Below are positions 1 to 9,987 of a DNA stretch of 56,030 bases, piece after piece. Below the pieces are notes generated by a model. That model ran no database searches, had not been told where the DNA came from, and saw nothing but the letters and a program-made list of their open reading frames with translations. The stretch's first letter is position 1. Each line of letters starts with the position of its first letter. The DNA is taken from contig NZ_SSXE01000040.1 in NCBI RefSeq assembly GCF_021699195.1, forward strand, positions 1-56,030, read 5' to 3'. This DNA comes from Nonomuraea sp. MG754425. GTDB taxonomy: Bacteria > Actinomycetota > Actinomycetes > Streptosporangiales > Streptosporangiaceae. A program made the translations under genes and the position numbers.

Positions 1-579
1 CTGCTGGGGCGGCTGCTGGATGAGCTCGGGCTCCAGGTGCAGGCCGGTGGCGGGCAGTTCGCTGGTCAGCACCCGGGCCGGCTGGGCGGCGGGACGGCCG
101 GGGAACTCGCCGGTGAAGTCGCCGACGAGGCCGCCGCCGTGCACGATGCCGCCTTCGAAGCGGACCGCCGGGTGGGGGCTGCCGGCGCCGGGCAGGCTGA
201 GCTCGACGCGCTCGACGGGGCCGTTGACCAGGCGGTCGGCCCAGGTCAGGGAGTCGTTGCCGGCCAGCCGGGTCTCACCGGCGGCGGTGGCGATGGTGGC
301 CGAGGCCGAGCCGCTGACCAGGACGGCGACGCCGCCGCCGACGGGGCCGGCGACCGCGCAGGTGGCGGGGTCGGCCGCCATGTTGGCCGCGAGCACCTGA
401 GCGGCACGGCGGGCCAGGGCACGGCCGTCGCCGCCGGAGGCGGCGGTCTCGCGCAGCGCCTCGATCAGGGCGTCGGCGGCCGACTCGGCGGAGTCGCACA
501 CCAGCAGCAGCCCGCCCTCGTAGGCGACCAGCCCGGTTCCAGGAAGCGGACGCACCACTCCGAAGCCTTGGTCGGTCAT
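1..579 (-). CDS. unknown protein, N-terminal part (runs off the window)
   Basis: An ATG at 579 opens a frame that stays open for 193 codons to the left edge, so only the N-terminal part is present. A GGGAGG ribosome binding site lies just upstream. The protein begins MTDQGFGVVRPLPGTGLVAY, is rich in Ala and Gly, and has no signal peptide or membrane segment in the visible part. Around residues 75-110 it has short hydrophobic beta-like strings (VAVLVSGSA) that faintly recall an N-terminal phosphatase-like module seen in some actinomycete FHA-domain proteins; this is a weak memory match only. Codon use is normal for the window, which supports a real gene. Function not recognised; the missing C-terminal part would probably decide it. 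Confidence 0.6.
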   Translation of the reverse strand, partial: MTDQGFGVVRPLPGTGLVAYEGGLLLVCDSAESAADALIEALRETAASGGDGRALARRAAQVLAANMAADPATCAVAGPVGGGVAVLVSGSASATIATAAGETRLAGNDSLTWADRLVNGPVERVELSLPGAGSPHPAVRFEGGIVHGGGLVGDFTGEFPGRPAAQPARVLTSELPATGLHLEPELIQQPPQQ

Positions 580-920
580 GAGTCCTCCCTCAGGCCGACC
601 GTGCTGCGCTCATCGGTGCCCTCGCTGCGCTCGGTCACTCAACTCTCCTCCCCGGAAGCCGGCGTTGTTACGGCACCCCGCACTGCCGTGCTGGCCACCA
701 GCCATACGCATACCCAGCCGACGAGGCCGTCTCGCGGCCCCCTCGTCTCGATTCGGTGAACCGGTGGGCCGCAGCAAACCCCTCAACTGTGCAAGTTTGG
801 CCAAACAGCACACTATCGGCCACTCGTGACATCGCAGAAATCGCCGGGGTCGGCTCCGGCCACCCGAAACCGCTGGACATGACCCTATCGAGGGGCAGCC
901 GGTTAAACGAGTGGGACAAA

Positions 921-2057
921 TCAGACGCCAGTGAAAACCTTGTTCACGTCGGCCGTGGCGAGCACCCCGAAGATCTCCCCACCGTCCTCGACGAGGAGGT
1001 ACTCGCTGCCGGGGGCCTCGCGCATGGCGTCGATGAGCTCCTCTCCCGTCAGGTGGGCGGGCAGCACCATCGAGGGTTCGAGGGCCTTGGCCATGGAGCC
1101 GACGTTCACCCAGGGGCGGCGGTGCTCGGGGGTGGCCTGGACGGCGGCCTCGTTGACGATGGCGACGGGCTCGCTGTCGTGGTCGACGACGACGAGGGCG
1201 CCCGCATGGCGCTCGGCGGCCTGCCGCAGCGCCTCCGACAGCGGCGTCTCGGCGTTCACCGGGATCGCCCTGCGGGCCAGGGCGCGCGCGTTCACCTGCG
1301 GGATCTTGGCCCTGATCTTGGCCACGCGGAGCGACTGGCTGGCGCCCATCCAGATGAAGGAGGCCAGCACCATCGGCCACAGCAGGTCGGTGAAGTCGAG
1401 CTCCCGGCCGCCCGACAGGGCGGTGGCGACGGGGAAGACGACCAGGGCGATGGCCAGCACCCGCCCGCCCCAGGCGGCCACGATGGTGCCGGAGCCGGGG
1501 TCCTTGGTCAGCTTCCACACGCCGGCGCGCAACATCCTGCCGCCGTCGAGCGGCAGGCCGGGCAGCAGGTTGAACACGCCGACGATGAGGTTGGCCACCC
1601 AGAGCTGCCAGACGAGCACCTCGAGGATGCCGCCGTCGTGGACCACGTAGACGTCGAGGGCCAGGCCCCCGGCGGCCAGCCCGAGCGACAGCACCGGGCC
1701 CGCGGCGGCGACCATGAACTCCTTGCCCGGCGTGGGCGGCTCCTTCTCGATCTCCGAGACGCCGCCCAGGAGGTAAAGGGTGATCCTGCGGACGGGCAGG
1801 CCGTACCACTTGGCCAGGATGCTGTGCGCCAGCTCGTGCAGCAGCACCGACACGTACAGCAGCACGGCGAACGCGAACGCGACGGCGTAGGCCAGCGTGC
1901 TGTCGAGCCCGGGCAGCATCTGGCGCACCCGCGGCCCGAACATCAGCGTGATGAAGGCCGCCACGATGAACCACGTCCAGGAGACGTACACCGGGATGCC
2001 GAAGGGCCTGCCCATCCGAATACCGGAGAACTCCTGCCGCGGGTTCTGCTCGCTCAC
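921..2057 (-). CDS. site-2 (M50) intramembrane metalloprotease with C-terminal CBS domains
   Basis: Integral-membrane zinc protease of the S2P/Rip3 type (378 aa). The zinc motif HELAH is at residues 74-78 in a hydrophobic helix, and the second metal-ligand motif LPLDGG has Asp171. Several membrane helices fill residues about 25-240, followed by a soluble region of about 110 residues that looks like a CBS pair, the layout of mycobacterial Rv2625c-like proteins. The family cuts membrane-embedded substrates such as anti-sigma factors; the substrate here is unknown. GTG 2057 is preferred because GAGGAG lies 4 nt upstream; a frame extension to 2117 lacks such a site. It is divergent from the RecB-like gene. 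No anti-sigma gene is next to it. Confidence 0.9.
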   Translation of the reverse strand: MSEQNPRQEFSGIRMGRPFGIPVYVSWTWFIVAAFITLMFGPRVRQMLPGLDSTLAYAVAFAFAVLLYVSVLLHELAHSILAKWYGLPVRRITLYLLGGVSEIEKEPPTPGKEFMVAAAGPVLSLGLAAGGLALDVYVVHDGGILEVLVWQLWVANLIVGVFNLLPGLPLDGGRMLRAGVWKLTKDPGSGTIVAAWGGRVLAIALVVFPVATALSGGRELDFTDLLWPMVLASFIWMGASQSLRVAKIRAKIPQVNARALARRAIPVNAETPLSEALRQAAERHAGALVVVDHDSEPVAIVNEAAVQATPEHRRPWVNVGSMAKALEPSMVLPAHLTGEELIDAMREAPGSEYLLVEDGGEIFGVLATADVNKVFTGV

Positions 2058-2173
2058 CGCACTCCTCGTACGTACGTAAGTTCGTGTCGCTGACTTTGAT
2101 GCTACGCGCCCGATCACGTGATCCTTGTCCTGCGGCGGTTATTCTGTCGGGCTCTTGACCTAGAGTGCGGTGC

Positions 2174-3034
2174 ATGACGTTGACCGAGCCGGTGATCATC
2201 GGAGCTCTCTCCCCGTCCCGGGCGGGCGATTTCATGACCTGTCCGCTGCTCTACCGCTTCCGGGTGATCGACCAGCTCCCCGAGAAACCGTCGCAGGCGG
2301 CGGTGCGGGGCACGGTGGTGCACGCGGTGCTGGAACGCCTGTACGACCTGCCGGCGCCGCGGCGTTCGGTGGAGGCGGCGATCGACCTGCTCGACCCGCA
2401 GTGGGAGCGGCTGCTGGCCGACGACCCGCAGTACGCGGGCATGTTCGCCGACGAGGCGGAGCAGGCGCAGTGGCTCGGGCAGGCGCGGGAGATGCTGCGG
2501 CGCTACTTCACGCTGGAGGACCCGACCCGGCTGGAGCCGGCCGAGCGGGAGCTCTACGTGGAGGCGGTGCTCGACGGGGGCCTGATGCTGCGGGGTTACG
2601 TCGACCGGCTCGACGTGGCGCCGACCGGCGAGGTCCGGGTGGTCGACTACAAGACCGGCAGCGCGCCGGGGCCCGACTTCGAGGCCAAGGCGCTGTTCCA
2701 GATGAAGTTCTACGCGCTGGTGCTGTGGCGGCTGCGCGGCCGGGTGCCGCGGCTGCTGCAGCTCGTCTACCTGGGCGGGCAGGGCGAGGTGCTGCGCTAC
2801 GCGCCCGACGAGGCCGACCTGCTGGCCACCGAGCGCAAGGTGATGGCGTTGTGGTCGGCGATCGAGCGCTCGCTGGAGTCTGGCGAGTGGCGGGCGCGGC
2901 GCAGCCGCCTGTGCGACTGGTGCGATCATCAGGCGTTGTGCCCGGAGTTCGGCGGCACCCCGCCGCCGGTGCCGGTCCGCCGGCCGGGCGACCGGCTGCG
3001 CGGCAGCCGCCGGTCGGCCACCGACGAGCTGTGA
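2174..3034 (+). CDS. RecB-family PD-(D/E)XK nuclease with an iron-sulfur cysteine set
   Basis: 286-aa single-domain nuclease of the RecB/Cas4-like superfamily. The catalytic strand VVDYKTG has Asp158 and Lys160, preceded by an Asp-containing strand (YVDRLDV). Cys23 plus C-x2-C-x5-C at 247, 250 and 256 form the split four-cysteine arrangement that holds a 4Fe-4S cluster in AddB, Cas4 and related nucleases. It would act on DNA ends; no helicase or cas gene is nearby, so it is a stand-alone actinobacterial nuclease. ATG 2174 has no Shine-Dalgarno, but TAGAGT at 2161-2166 sits 7 nt before it, which suggests a leaderless mRNA starting at or next to the A of the ATG. Confidence 0.9.
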   Translation: MTLTEPVIIGALSPSRAGDFMTCPLLYRFRVIDQLPEKPSQAAVRGTVVHAVLERLYDLPAPRRSVEAAIDLLDPQWERLLADDPQYAGMFADEAEQAQWLGQAREMLRRYFTLEDPTRLEPAERELYVEAVLDGGLMLRGYVDRLDVAPTGEVRVVDYKTGSAPGPDFEAKALFQMKFYALVLWRLRGRVPRLLQLVYLGGQGEVLRYAPDEADLLATERKVMALWSAIERSLESGEWRARRSRLCDWCDHQALCPEFGGTPPPVPVRRPGDRLRGSRRSATDEL

Positions 3035-3048
3035 GCAGGAGCGGTTAA

Positions 3049-3064
3049 TCCTCCCGTGGGAGGA
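3049..3064. promoter_or_regulatory. 16-bp dyad upstream of the two-component system
   Basis: Perfect inverted repeat TCCTCCC-GT-GGGAGGA. It lies about 36-51 nt before the GTG of the kinase gene, which itself has TACAGT at 3088-3093, 6 nt before the start. The dyad is therefore just upstream of or on the -35 region, a position typical for a response-regulator operator (autoregulation). The binding protein is inferred, not shown. Confidence 0.45.
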
Positions 3065-3099
3065 GGTTCCGGGCTTTCACCTGGTCTTACAGTGAAGCG

Positions 3100-4284
3100 G
3101 TGCGCATAGATCGGAGCAGGCTCCACGACACGGTGCTCGCCGGGGTGGTGGCAGCGGCCTCGGTGGCGCTGTTCGTGTTCTACGGTCCCGAGCGTCTGCA
3201 GGCCGGCGGGTTGCAGGTCGGCGGCGTGCGGCACCCCGACGTGCTGGGCACGCTGCTGCTGGTCGCCGCGTCCGCGCCGGTGGCGGTGCGCCGCCGCTGG
3301 CCGCTGGCGGCGCTGTGCGCGGGGCTGGTGCCGGAGATGCTGCTGAGCGGGCTCGGCTACGGCACGGGCCTGTCGAGCCTGGCCACGATCGTGCTGCTGT
3401 ACTCGGTGGCGTCCTTCCGTGGGCTGGCGGTCGCGCTGGTGGCGCTGGTGCTGGCGCTGGTGACGTACGTGGCGGACGCGGTCTCGGGCTCGGTCCGGAC
3501 GGCGAGCTGGAGCGAGTACGTGGTCACCGCCGTGGTGCTGGCGGCGGTGTGGGGGGCGGGCCGCAGCCTGCGGTTGCGGCGGGCCTACCTCGACGAGCTG
3601 AAGGACCGGGCGGCCCGGCTGGAGCGGGCGCACGCGGCCGACACGCGGGCGGCGCGGGCGGAGGAGCGGTCGCGGATCGCGCGTGAGCTGCACGACGTGG
3701 TCGCCCACCACGTCAGCGTGATGACGGTGCAGGCCGCGGCGGCGCGGCGGGTGCTGGCCGCCGACCCGGAGCTGGCGCGTGAGGCGCTGTCGGCGATCGA
3801 GCACACCGGACGGCTGGCCATGACCGAGATGCGCAACATCGTGGGTGTGCTGCGCACGGACTCGCGGGCCGAGCTGGGCCCGCAGCCGGGGGTGCGGGAT
3901 CTGCCCGCGCTGGTGGAGCAGATGCGGGAGGCGGGGCTGCCGACGTCGCTGCGGGTGGAGGGCGAGCCGGCGCCGCTGCCCGCGGGGGTGGACCTGGCGG
4001 CCTACCGGCTGGTGCAGGAGGGGCTGACCAACAGCCTGCGGCACGCCGGGGCCGGCACCAAGGCGGTGGTGACGGTCCGCAACGACCCGCACGAGCTGGA
4101 CGTGCGGGTGGAGGACGACGGCAAGGGGGCGGCACGCGACCTGGCGGCGGCCCTCCCGTCGGGCCACGGTCTGGTGGGGATTCGCGAGCGGGTGGCCCTC
4201 TATGGTGGAATTCTCAACATCGGTCCGCTGCCGGGGGGCGGTTTCGAGGTGCGGGCGAGGTTCCCGTTGAAGGACGGCCAATGA
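3100..4284 (+). CDS. NarL/DesK-type sensor histidine kinase
   Basis: 394-aa membrane kinase of the HisKA_3 class. Hydrophobic helices fill residues about 10-155, with no large extracytoplasmic domain. A short coiled coil leads to the dimerisation helix with the phospho-acceptor His198 in ARELHDVVAHH, and a C-terminal HATPase domain carries the N-box QEGLTNSLRHA and a GHGLVGIRERV G-box. The signal is probably membrane-borne or intramembrane. GTG 3100 has TACAGT 6 nt upstream (leaderless). The stop overlaps the start of the response-regulator gene by four bases, so the two are translationally coupled and form a pair. Confidence 0.92.
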   Translation: MRIDRSRLHDTVLAGVVAAASVALFVFYGPERLQAGGLQVGGVRHPDVLGTLLLVAASAPVAVRRRWPLAALCAGLVPEMLLSGLGYGTGLSSLATIVLLYSVASFRGLAVALVALVLALVTYVADAVSGSVRTASWSEYVVTAVVLAAVWGAGRSLRLRRAYLDELKDRAARLERAHAADTRAARAEERSRIARELHDVVAHHVSVMTVQAAAARRVLAADPELAREALSAIEHTGRLAMTEMRNIVGVLRTDSRAELGPQPGVRDLPALVEQMREAGLPTSLRVEGEPAPLPAGVDLAAYRLVQEGLTNSLRHAGAGTKAVVTVRNDPHELDVRVEDDGKGAARDLAAALPSGHGLVGIRERVALYGGILNIGPLPGGGFEVRARFPLKDGQ

Positions 4285-4964
4285 CGATCAGAGTGCTGCT
4301 GGTGGACGACCAGCCGCTGCTGCGTACCGGTTTCCGCCTGATTCTCGAGGCCGAGCCCGACCTCACGGTGGTGGGCCAGGCGGGCGACGGCAAGGGCGCC
4401 CAGGAGCAGACCAGGGCGCTGCTGCCCGACGTGGTGCTGATGGACATCCGGATGCCCGGCGTCGACGGCATCGAGGCGACCCGCCGGATCGTGCGGGAGG
4501 CGGCGCCGTCGGCGCACGTGCCGAAGGTGCTGGTGCTGACGACGTTCGACCTCGACGAGTACATCGTGGAGGCGCTGCGCGCGGGCGCGTCGGGGTTCCT
4601 GCTGAAGGACGTGCCGCCCGACGAGCTGGTGCAGGCGATCCGGGTGGTGGCGGCCGGCGACGCGATCGTGGCGCCGAGCGTGACGCGACGGCTGCTCGAC
4701 CGGTTCGCCACGCGGCTGCCGTCGGCGCACGAGCAGGCGGCGCCGGCCCGGCTCGACCGGCTGACCGAGCGGGAACTGGAGGTGCTGCGGCTCATCGCCA
4801 AGGGCATGTCGAACGCGGAGATCGCGGCCAAGCTGGTGGTGAGCGAGACCACGGTCAAGACGCATGTCGGCAACGTGCTGACCAAGCTGGGGCTGCGCGA
4901 CCGCGTGCAGGCGGTGGTGCTGGCCTACGAGACGGGCCTGATCCGGCCGGGCGGCGTCTCCTGA
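4281..4964 (+). CDS. NarL/LuxR-family response regulator
   Basis: 227-aa regulator. Receiver domain at residues 1-120 with phospho-acceptor Asp55 in VVLMDIRMPG and the conserved Lys in GFLLKD. A LuxR-type helix-turn-helix at about 160-220 contains LTERELEVLRLIAKGMSNAE. It is the partner of the upstream histidine kinase (ATGA overlap). The dyad at 3049-3064 is a candidate autoregulatory site. The closest targets could be the pair itself; a convergent terminator separates it from the peptide transporter operon, so regulation of that operon cannot be inferred from position. Confidence 0.93.
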   Translation: MTIRVLLVDDQPLLRTGFRLILEAEPDLTVVGQAGDGKGAQEQTRALLPDVVLMDIRMPGVDGIEATRRIVREAAPSAHVPKVLVLTTFDLDEYIVEALRAGASGFLLKDVPPDELVQAIRVVAAGDAIVAPSVTRRLLDRFATRLPSAHEQAAPARLDRLTERELEVLRLIAKGMSNAEIAAKLVVSETTVKTHVGNVLTKLGLRDRVQAVVLAYETGLIRPGGVS

Positions 4965-4980
4965 GGCGCTGAGCGGGCCG

Positions 4981-5015
4981 GACCCGTCCGGCCGGTGGAT
5001 ATCGCCGGACGGGTC
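4981..5015. terminator. bidirectional terminator hairpin
   Basis: Perfect 12-bp stem GACCCGTCCGGC / GCCGGACGGGTC with an 11-nt loop between the convergent ends of the response regulator gene (4964) and oppF (5025). There is no clear T-tract, which is common in actinomycete hairpins. Confidence 0.7.
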
Positions 5016-5024
5016 GGCTCGGCC

Positions 5025-6052
<1,028 letters not shown>

Positions 6053-6056
<4 letters not shown>

Positions 6057-7078
6057 TGGCTCTCCAGCATTGGCTTGATCTCGTTCTCCCAGAGCTGCTG
6101 CCGCTCGCTCCTGCCCATGTGGCAGCGCACCAGGTGGCCGCCCTCGGTCTCGGCGAGCTTGGGCTCCTCGGTCTGGGACCTGCCGTCGGTGCGGTCGGTG
6201 TACGGGCAGCGCGGGTGGAAGGCGCAGCCCGACGGCACGTTGATGAGGGACGGCGGCGAGCCCTTGATCGGCATGAGCCGCTCGGTGGGCTCGCGGTCGA
6301 GGCGCGGCATGGAACCCAGCAGGCCCCAGGTGTAGGGGTGCTCGGGCCGGTAGAAGATGTCCTCGGCGCTGCCGTACTCGACGCATCTGCCGCCGTACAT
6401 GACGAGGATGTCGTCGGACAGCTCGGCCACCACGCCGAGGTCGTGGGTGATGATGATGAGCGCGGAGTTGAACTCGCGCTGCAGGTCCCGCATGAGGTCG
6501 AGGATCTGGGCCTGCACGGTCACGTCGAGCGCCGTGGTGGGCTCGTCGGCGATGAGCAGTTCGGGGTCGCAGGAGAGCGCCATGGCGATCATGGCGCGCT
6601 GGCGCATGCCGCCGGAGAACTCGTGCGGGTAGCTGTCGACCCGGCCGGCCGGCTCCGGGATGCCGACGCGGCCCAGCATGTCGATGGCGTGCTTGCGGGC
6701 GACCTGCTTGGAGACGTCGTGGTGGATGCGGTAGGCCTCGATGATCTGGTGGCCGACCGTGTAGTACGGGTGCATCGACGACAGCGGATCCTGGAAGATC
6801 ATCGCCATCTTCTTGCCCCGCAGCCCCCGCACGTGCTCGGCGCTGGCGCCGTTGAGCTCCTCGCCGTCGAGCCAGATCTCCCCGGAGATCCGGGCGCGCC
6901 CGCCCTTGTGCAGGCCCAGGACGCCCAGGCTGGTCACGCTCTTGCCGGAGCCGGACTCACCCACGATGCCCAGGGTCTTGCCGCGCTCGACCCCGAACGA
7001 GAGCCCGTCCACGGACTTGACCAGGCCGTCGTCGGTCGGGAAATGGATCTTCAGGTCCTTGACGTCAAGGAAGCTCAC
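6053..7078 (-). CDS. oppD: oligopeptide ABC transporter ATP-binding protein (OppD/DppD type)
   Basis: 341-aa ATPase. Walker A GESGSGKS, signature [12 protein letters not shown], Walker [13 protein letters not shown], and the C-terminal CAFHPRC motif of the oligopeptide/dipeptide family. It forms the ATPase pair with OppF. GTG 7078 overlaps the oppB stop by four bases, and its own stop overlaps oppF by four, so oppB-oppD-oppF are translationally coupled. Confidence 0.93.
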
Positions 7079-8088
7079 GACAACCTCACCCTCGGGTCGA
7101 CCACGGCGTAGAGCAGGTCGACGATCAGGCTCGCCACCACCACGAATCCGGCGGCGACCAGCGTGACGCCCATGACCTGCGGGAGGTCCTGGTTCCTGAT
7201 GGCCAGGATGCTGTACTGGCCGAGTCCGGGCAGAGTATAGGTGGTCTCGGTGAGCACGGCGCCGCCGATGAGCAGGCCGAAGTCGATGCCGAACAGGGTC
7301 AGGATGGGCGTCAGCGCGGCCCGCAGGCCGTGTTTGACCACGACCCGGTTCTCACGCAGGCCCTTGGCCCTGGCGGTGCGGATGTAGTCCTCGCCCATCG
7401 TCTCCAGCATGCCGGCCCGGGTGAGCCGGGCGTAGCCGGCCGCGAACAGGAACGCCAGGGTGATCCACGGCAGCAGCAGGTTGTAGGCCCATTGGGCGGG
7501 ATTGACGGTGAAGTCCGTCCACGCGCCGCCCGGCGGGGTCCAGCCCAGGCCGTAGCTGAAGACGACCAGGGAGATCATGCCGGTGAAGAAGATGGGCAGC
7601 GAGACGCCGGCCAGCGCGGTGCCCATCGAGATCCGGTCGAACAGGCTGCCCCGGCGCAGGGCGGAGATCACACCCACCGACACGCCCGCCACCACCCAGA
7701 TGAGGGCCGCGCCGAGAGCCAGGGAGAAGGTCACCGGCATGCGGTCCACCAGGTCCGGCCAGACGGGCTGGCCGCTGATGAACGAGTAGCCGAAGCAGGG
7801 CGCGGGGCACTGCTCGACGCCCGCGCCGTAGTCGTACTCGGCGCCGACGAAGATGCCCTTGAGGAACCTGCCGTACTGCACGACCACGGGGTCGTAGAAC
7901 CCGAGCCGCTCGGCCACCAGGTGGACGGTCTCGGGGGTGGCCGCCCGGCCGACGTATCGCGACGCCAGCGCCTCGGGAGTCGCCCCCGCCCACTGCGGCA
8001 CCACGTAGAAGATGCCGAAGGTGACCATGCTGATCACGATCAGCATGGCGATCGCGCCGATCAGACGCCTGATGATGTATGTGACCAC
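7075..8088 (-). CDS. oppB: oligopeptide ABC transporter permease (OppB/DppB type)
   Basis: 337-aa inner-membrane permease. It begins MVTYIIRRLIGAIAML with an N-terminal helix, then a periplasm-facing loop (about residues 30-110) and five more helices. The EAA-type cytoplasmic loop (RLTRAGMLETMGEDYIRTAR) contacts the ATPases. It lies 84 nt after the binding-protein gene, and a 13-bp hairpin sits in that gap, which may lower permease expression relative to the binding protein. An unusual Cys-x3-Cys pair (QCPAPCFG) sits in the outer loop, possibly a disulfide. Confidence 0.92.
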   Translation of the reverse strand: MVTYIIRRLIGAIAMLIVISMVTFGIFYVVPQWAGATPEALASRYVGRAATPETVHLVAERLGFYDPVVVQYGRFLKGIFVGAEYDYGAGVEQCPAPCFGYSFISGQPVWPDLVDRMPVTFSLALGAALIWVVAGVSVGVISALRRGSLFDRISMGTALAGVSLPIFFTGMISLVVFSYGLGWTPPGGAWTDFTVNPAQWAYNLLLPWITLAFLFAAGYARLTRAGMLETMGEDYIRTARAKGLRENRVVVKHGLRAALTPILTLFGIDFGLLIGGAVLTETTYTLPGLGQYSILAIRNQDLPQVMGVTLVAAGFVVVASLIVDLLYAVVDPRVRLS

Positions 8089-8100
8089 CGCTACCGGCCA

Positions 8101-8129
8101 AGTGGCCCGCCCGTCACGGGCGGGCCACT
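8101..8129 (-). terminator. intercistronic hairpin between oppA and oppB
   Basis: Perfect 13-bp stem AGTGGCCCGCCCG / CGGGCGGGCCACT with a 3-nt loop. It lies inside the operon, directly after the binding-protein gene and 12 nt before the oppB start. Such hairpins partly terminate or protect the 3' end of binding-protein mRNA, giving more binding protein than permease. Confidence 0.75.
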
Positions 8130-8172
8130 CCTGCCTTCACCTGCCTTCGCTAGTTCCCCTGCGCTCGCCTGG

Positions 8173-9939
8173 TCACTGAACGCCGAGCAGCATGTAGTCG
8201 TACATGCTCTGGCCCTCGTTGTAGGCGAGGTTGGTGACGCCCTGCCCGCGCATGAGCAGCGACTTCGCCCACACCACGGGGAGGATGGAGGCGTCCTCCA
8301 TGACCTTCTTGTCGACGTCGACCCAGAGCTTCGCCCGCGCGGCGGCGTCGAGCTCGGCCGAGGCCTGGTCGATGAGCTTGTCGACCTCGGGGTTCTTGAC
8401 GCTCAGGTTGTAGTTGCCGGCGTCGCGGATGGTGCGGCTGTCGACGATGGCCTGCATGAACCCGTAGCCGTCGGGCCAGTCGGAGCCCCAGCCGTGGGTG
8501 GCGAGGCCGACGCCGTTCTGCTTGACGTAGTTCACGTTGCCGGCGTAGTCGGAGAAGTAGCTGGAGCCGGGGAAGCCCTTGAGCGTGAGCTTGATGCCGA
8601 CCCGGTCCAGCGCCTGCTGCATCGACTCGGCCAGCGCCTTCTCGCGCGGACGGTCGGCGCGGAACGTCATCGTGGTGGCGAAGCCGTTGGGCTGGCCGCA
8701 GGCGGCGAGCGCCTCCTTGGCCTTGGCGACGTCACCCTTGTTCTCGGGGGTGGTGTACAGGTCGAACTTCTCCTGGCCGACGATGGGCGGCGGCATGACG
8801 TTCGTGGCGATGTCGCCGCCGGCCAGCGGGCCGCCGAAGGCGGTCTGGTTGGCGACGCGGTCGGCGGCCCACATGACGGCCTTGCGGCAGTCGATGTTGT
8901 CCAGCGGCTTGGTGTCGGGGATGACCGACACGTACCAGAGCCTCGGGATCGTCGGGTTGTCCGTGCGGGCCTTCAGCGCCGGGTCCGGCAGGACCTTGCC
9001 GAGTGCGGCCGGCTGCATGCCGGTGCCGGGGATGTCGAGCTGGACGCTGCCCGAGATGAGCTGGTTGTCCAGGTCGTCGGCGTTGACGTTGAGCTGGACC
9101 TCGATCCGGTCCGGCAGGGCGGGACGGTTCGGGTCGGTCGCCGCGTCCCACTGGTCGTTGCGGACGAGCGCGAAGCGCTTGCCGATCTCGTTCGTCTCGA
9201 ACTTGTACGGCCCGGAGGAGACGACCTTCTCCTTGTACTTCTCGGCCGTGTCCTTGGCCTGCGGCACCGGGGCCGTCATCGGCATCTGGACGATGTAGTC
9301 CATCGACGCGAACGGCTTCTTCAGGTGGAAGACGACCGTGGTGTCGTCGGTGGCCTCGACCGCCGACTTGTACTCGACGTCGGGGGTGTCGTAGACGCTC
9401 TTGAAGTCCTTGGGCCAGTCGAGCAGCTCGTTAAGGTACGAGGGGCCGTGCGGGAAGCGCTTCTTGTCGTAGGAGCGGGCGACCGCGTACGCCACGTCCT
9501 TGGCGGTGATCGGCGAGCCGTCCTCGAACTTCAGGCCGCTGCGCAGCTTGTAGGTCCAGGTCTTGCCGTCGGCGCTGGGCTCACCGAGCCCCTCGGCCAG
9601 GTCGGGGACGACGGTGTTGCCATCGGGGCCGGGGCCCGTCTTGTACGTCGTCAGCGTCCGCCAGTAGTACCGGCCGAAGTTGAACGAGTAGCCGTAGTAG
9701 GTGTCGCCCGGGTCGAGGCTGTCCCAGTCGGCGGAGTGAGCCGCCTTGAGCGTCCCGCCCTTCTTCGTGGACGGGTTGAACACCTGCGTGAGAGCGGCAT
9801 CGAACGCGGGTTGCGCGGCGCCGCCGGAAGCCGACTGGGCGGGCTGCTGTGGCGTGCCGCCACCGCCGCCGCCACAGGCGGAGAGCACCAGGGCCAGCGC
9901 CGCTGTCGCGGCTCCTGCCAGTGCGTGTTTCCTTCTCAT
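8173..9939 (-). CDS. oppA: peptide ABC transporter substrate-binding lipoprotein (SBP family 5)
   Basis: 588-aa extracytoplasmic solute-binding protein. The N-terminal lipoprotein signal has LSAC with the lipidated Cys22, followed by a Gly-rich linker. The mature part has the SBP_bac_5 pattern, including an early WDSLDPG segment and the LAEGLGEPSADGKTWTYKL region. It captures peptides and delivers them to OppB-OppC. An AAGGGG ribosome binding site precedes ATG 9939. It sits between oppC and oppB, rather than at the operon front. Substrate class is inferred from the family. Confidence 0.92.
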   Translation of the reverse strand: MRRKHALAGAATAALALVLSACGGGGGGTPQQPAQSASGGAAQPAFDAALTQVFNPSTKKGGTLKAAHSADWDSLDPGDTYYGYSFNFGRYYWRTLTTYKTGPGPDGNTVVPDLAEGLGEPSADGKTWTYKLRSGLKFEDGSPITAKDVAYAVARSYDKKRFPHGPSYLNELLDWPKDFKSVYDTPDVEYKSAVEATDDTTVVFHLKKPFASMDYIVQMPMTAPVPQAKDTAEKYKEKVVSSGPYKFETNEIGKRFALVRNDQWDAATDPNRPALPDRIEVQLNVNADDLDNQLISGSVQLDIPGTGMQPAALGKVLPDPALKARTDNPTIPRLWYVSVIPDTKPLDNIDCRKAVMWAADRVANQTAFGGPLAGGDIATNVMPPPIVGQEKFDLYTTPENKGDVAKAKEALAACGQPNGFATTMTFRADRPREKALAESMQQALDRVGIKLTLKGFPGSSYFSDYAGNVNYVKQNGVGLATHGWGSDWPDGYGFMQAIVDSRTIRDAGNYNLSVKNPEVDKLIDQASAELDAAARAKLWVDVDKKVMEDASILPVVWAKSLLMRGQGVTNLAYNEGQSMYDYMLLGVQ

Positions 9940-9987
9940 TGACTAACCCCTTGGTGAGTGAGTTGGGGGATGGAGCGTGAGCGAAGG

